Part shown: positions 41,836 to 43,811 of the stretch, piece by piece | Layout: the number at the start of each line of letters is the position of its first letter | Position numbering within the stretch: position 1 is the first letter of the stretch | Assembly: GCA_012032285.1 (NCBI GenBank) | Contig: JAAURJ010000023.1 | Location: 1 to 43,811 of the forward strand | DNA length: 43,811 nucleotides | DNA from: Sphingomonadales bacterium | GTDB taxonomy: Bacteria; Pseudomonadota; Alphaproteobacteria; Sphingomonadales; Sphingomonadaceae | Direction of reading: 5' to 3' | The notes under the pieces: generated by a model | The model's input: the letters and a program-made list of their open reading frames with translations, nothing else | Database searches by the model: none | Told to the model about the DNA's origin: nothing | Position numbers and translations under genes: made by a program

Positions 41836-42498
41836 TCAAACGGGCCGCTTCAAATGTGCAAGATGCACCGCCATTGCGGTTGCTACAACCGGAACAAACA
41901 GATTGACAAGAGGCAACAGCATCGCCGCCGTTCCCACTGCACCCAATAAAGTGCGCGATACCGGGTCAAAAGCGATTTGTCCTTTGCCATGCCGGGCCTC
42001 CAGCATATCCTGCAAATCACGGCCCAACAGCAATGCGTTAACGAATAAAAAAGCGATGCCCGTGCCAATCCCGCTAATCAAAAGCAGGATATAAAGCGGG
42101 GATGCGAGCAAATTATAGCCGATCAATCGCCCGGCAGAACGCAGCGCCATTTTGCCGCTTTCCACCGCGCCTGGCCGTTTTGCCGAAAGCGCATGGGCGG
42201 GATAATGCCGTGCCTCGACAGCATCCACAATATCATCGGAAAAAAACCACAGCACCGCAATGGCAATGGCCCGCCATAGCAACCAGCCGAAAATCAGGGT
42301 GATCGCCGCCGCGCCCAAAGCAGCAAAACCATATCCATCCCAATGCCACCGGCCCAATAAATGGCGGAGCGCGAACCAGAACAGTATCCCGAACAGCATG
42401 AAAATGGCGATGCCAATGGCCAGCGTCTTGGCCATTAACGCGATGATTCTGCCATCGCTCACGCTTTGCAGCGACAGGGTGAAAGCCCGGAATATCAT
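41836..42498 (-). CDS. EI24-domain (CysZ-like) membrane protein
   Basis: 220 residues with four or five hydrophobic helices (AIGIAIFMLFGILFWFAL, FAALGAAAITLIFGWLLW, LIGYNLLASPLYILLLISG, LLGAVGTAAMLLPLVNLFVP). The segment NALLLGRDLQDMLEARHG before the last helix and the terminal MAVHLAHL match the EI24/CysZ Pfam pattern common in alphaproteobacteria. CysZ itself is a sulfate channel, but most alphaproteobacterial members are uncharacterised. Located in the inner membrane; upstream partner of the small lipoprotein. Confidence 0.8.
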   Translation of the reverse strand: MIFRAFTLSLQSVSDGRIIALMAKTLAIGIAIFMLFGILFWFALRHLLGRWHWDGYGFAALGAAAITLIFGWLLWRAIAIAVLWFFSDDIVDAVEARHYPAHALSAKRPGAVESGKMALRSAGRLIGYNLLASPLYILLLISGIGTGIAFLFVNALLLGRDLQDMLEARHGKGQIAFDPVSRTLLGAVGTAAMLLPLVNLFVPVVATAMAVHLAHLKRPV

Positions 42499-42604
42499 GT
42501 CCTGCTTTTATCCTATGCCCGCCGGGCGTCAATCGGGATAAAGACTTGCCGCAAGGCCGCTAAATCTTTACGGCGCGGCAAAGATTTTCAAAACAGGACA
42601 TAAA

Positions 42605-43599
42605 ATGACACAGCCCCGTTACGATATTCTCGCCATTGGCAATGCCATTGTCGATGTGATTTGCGAAACCACCGATGAATTTATCGAGCTGGAACAATTG
42701 ACCAAGGGCGGGATGCAGCTGATCGATGCGGACCGGGCGACATCGCTTTATGATGCCATGGGGCCAGCGCGGGAGATTAGCGGCGGTTCGGCGCCAATAC
42801 GCTGGCGGGCCTGTCCATGCTGGGACGGCAATGCGCTTTTATCGGGCAGGTTGCCGATGACCAGCTGGGTCAGGTTTTTGCCCATGATATCCGGGCAACC
42901 GGAATTGATTTTGATGTTCCGCCACTGGGGCAAGAGCCGCCGACGGCCCGTTGCCTGATCTTGGTGACCCCCGATGCACAGCGCACAATGAATACCTTTT
43001 TGGGCGCTTCGCAGTTTTTGGCTCCGCATTTGGTGGACAAGGCATTGATCGCATCGGCGGCGATCCTCTATCTGGAGGGTTATTTATGGGATCCCGAAGA
43101 ACCCCGTGCCGCGATGCGCAGCGCGATTGAAAGCGCCAAGGCGGCGGGACGCAAGGTTGCATTCACTCTGTCCGATGCCTTTGTCATCGACCGGCACCGC
43201 GATGATTTTCTGGCGCTGATGGAGGACGGCCTGATCGACATATTATTTGCCAATGAGGTGGAGATACGCTCGTTGCAGCAAAATGATGATTTTGAAGCAT
43301 CGGTCGCGCAAACCGCGACCAAAGTGCCCTTGCTGATCTGCACTAAAGGCGAAAATGGCGCGATTGCAATTGAAAATGGCAAACGTTTTGAAGTGGCGGC
43401 CCAGCCTGTCGAACGATTGGTTGATACAACAGGCGCAGGCGATTTGTTCGCTGCCGGTGTGCTGGCGGGGATTGCCGAGGGGCGACCGATGGACGATTGC
43501 CTGACCATGGGTGCGATTTGCGCGGCGGAGATCATATCCCATTATGGTGCCCGGCCAGAGGCCGATATTAAAACACTGGTCGCCGCAAAACTCGGTTAA
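42605..43599 (+). CDS. PfkB-family carbohydrate kinase, adenosine-kinase-like (one frameshift)
   Basis: Repaired length about 331 residues. The first frame gives YDILAIGNAIVDVICET and KGGMQLID up to REISGGSA. One G missing near 42794 (TCGGCGCCAAT for TCGGCGGCCAAT) hides the standard ISGGSAANTLAGLSMLGR motif, after which the next frame runs FIGQVADDQLGQVFAHDI, ILYLEGYLWDP and VDTTGAGDLFAAGVL with the catalytic Asp in GAGD. The family phosphorylates adenosine or a sugar using ATP. Its stop codon overlaps that of the convergent flippase gene. Confidence 0.85.
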
Positions 43600-43811
43600 T
43601 CAGCCGGTTCTGTTTCGGGTTTTCCTTGTTTGCGGAACAGGACGCGGTCATCTTCACCAAAACCTCTGGTCCAGATGATAAAGGCATAGGCGGCCAATAT
43701 GGCGGGGATGCCAAGGGTCAGTTCGGCCATTCGGGATATAGGTTGCCGCGACGCCGACAATGGTGGCGGCGGCAACCGCATAGACCAAGGCCCAGCGCCA
43801 GATGCTGATCG
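43596..43811 (-). CDS. Polysaccharide flippase, C-terminal part (5' end outside window, one frameshift)
   Basis: The minus-strand frame from the window edge reads SIWRWALVYAVAAATIVGVA, a membrane helix, and then shifts to MAELTLGIPAILAAYAFIIW followed by TRGFGEDDRVLFRKQGK and a stop. Removing one C from the CCC run (GGG on the plus strand, 43733-43735) joins both parts. The ending, with a terminal GEDDRVLFRK segment, is like that of sphingomonad lipopolysaccharide/polysaccharide export flippases (Wzx/MATE type). The identification rests on few residues, so it is moderate. Confidence 0.55.
   Translation of the reverse strand, partial: RSASGAGPWSMRLPPPPLSASRQPISRMAELTLGIPAILAAYAFIIWTRGFGEDDRVLFRKQGKPETEPAD

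Noticed and set aside
1-43811. CRISPR arrays, tRNA genes, insertion sequences, phage integrase or attachment sites
   Set aside because: No regularly spaced repeats, cloverleaf-like blocks, transposase motifs or integrase genes were recognised by eye; a covariance-model scan was not possible here.

Overview
The window looks like a chromosomal stretch of an alphaproteobacterium, most likely Sphingomonadales and perhaps marine. This is inferred from gene content (class GN sortase with its sortase-target protein, QueG, an EI24-domain protein, an SCP2-type thiolase next to a CaiB transferase, a polysaccharide flippase) and from moderate GC. No rRNA, tRNA, CRISPR array, insertion sequence or phage gene was seen.

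Left part (about 1-21.7 kb, AT-richer). It opens with the 3' end of a cytochrome P450 and a polysaccharide-deacetylase-like gene. A three-gene minus-strand operon follows: a glycan-synthesis-like protein, a nucleotidyltransferase-kinase fusion and a second nucleotidyltransferase. Then comes a compact accessory cluster. It holds two paralogous GT1 (UGT-like) glycosyltransferases either side of an ABC exporter, a flavin monooxygenase, a radical SAM-SPASM protein, a GH3 glucosidase without signal peptide, a PIG-L/LmbE deacetylase, a TonB-dependent receptor, a SAM methyltransferase and a GH3 lipoprotein. My reading is a locus that makes, glycosylates, exports and later trims or re-imports a small glycoconjugate. 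A saccharide-uptake locus merged with a glycolipid locus is the main alternative. The TonB receptor and the GH3 lipoprotein share a spaced upstream element (TTGACA-N12-AATGACAACGA), and a related CG-centred palindrome lies between the radical SAM gene and the first GH3.

Middle part (22.0-25.8 kb). An XRE-type regulator (two frameshifts in this sequence) is divergent from a VIT/vWA sortase-target protein with a C-terminal LPQTA signal, followed at once by its class GN sortase. The divergent intergenic DNA carries phased TCCGCA/TCCGGC boxes.

Right part (25.8-37.5 kb). An acyl-CoA catabolic block encodes acyl-CoA dehydrogenase, two enoyl-CoA hydratases, acyl-CoA synthetase, aldehyde dehydrogenase, thiolase, an HSD10-like SDR, a TetR regulator, a CaiB/BaiF CoA-transferase and an SCP2-type thiolase-like protein. 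Three 20-bp palindromes of the form rTTTAATC-N4-GATTAAAy precede three of its transcription units and are probably one regulon's operators.

Right end (37.5-43.8 kb). These are ordinary core-type genes: two small lipoproteins, a NatAB-like ABC exporter, queG, an EI24-domain membrane protein, an adenosine-kinase-like PfkB enzyme and the 3' end of a polysaccharide flippase.

Caution: between 22.3 and 43.7 kb nine single-base indels interrupt seven otherwise intact genes. Most lie in short homopolymer or dinucleotide runs, so sequencing error is more likely than gene decay. I give repaired spans for those genes.
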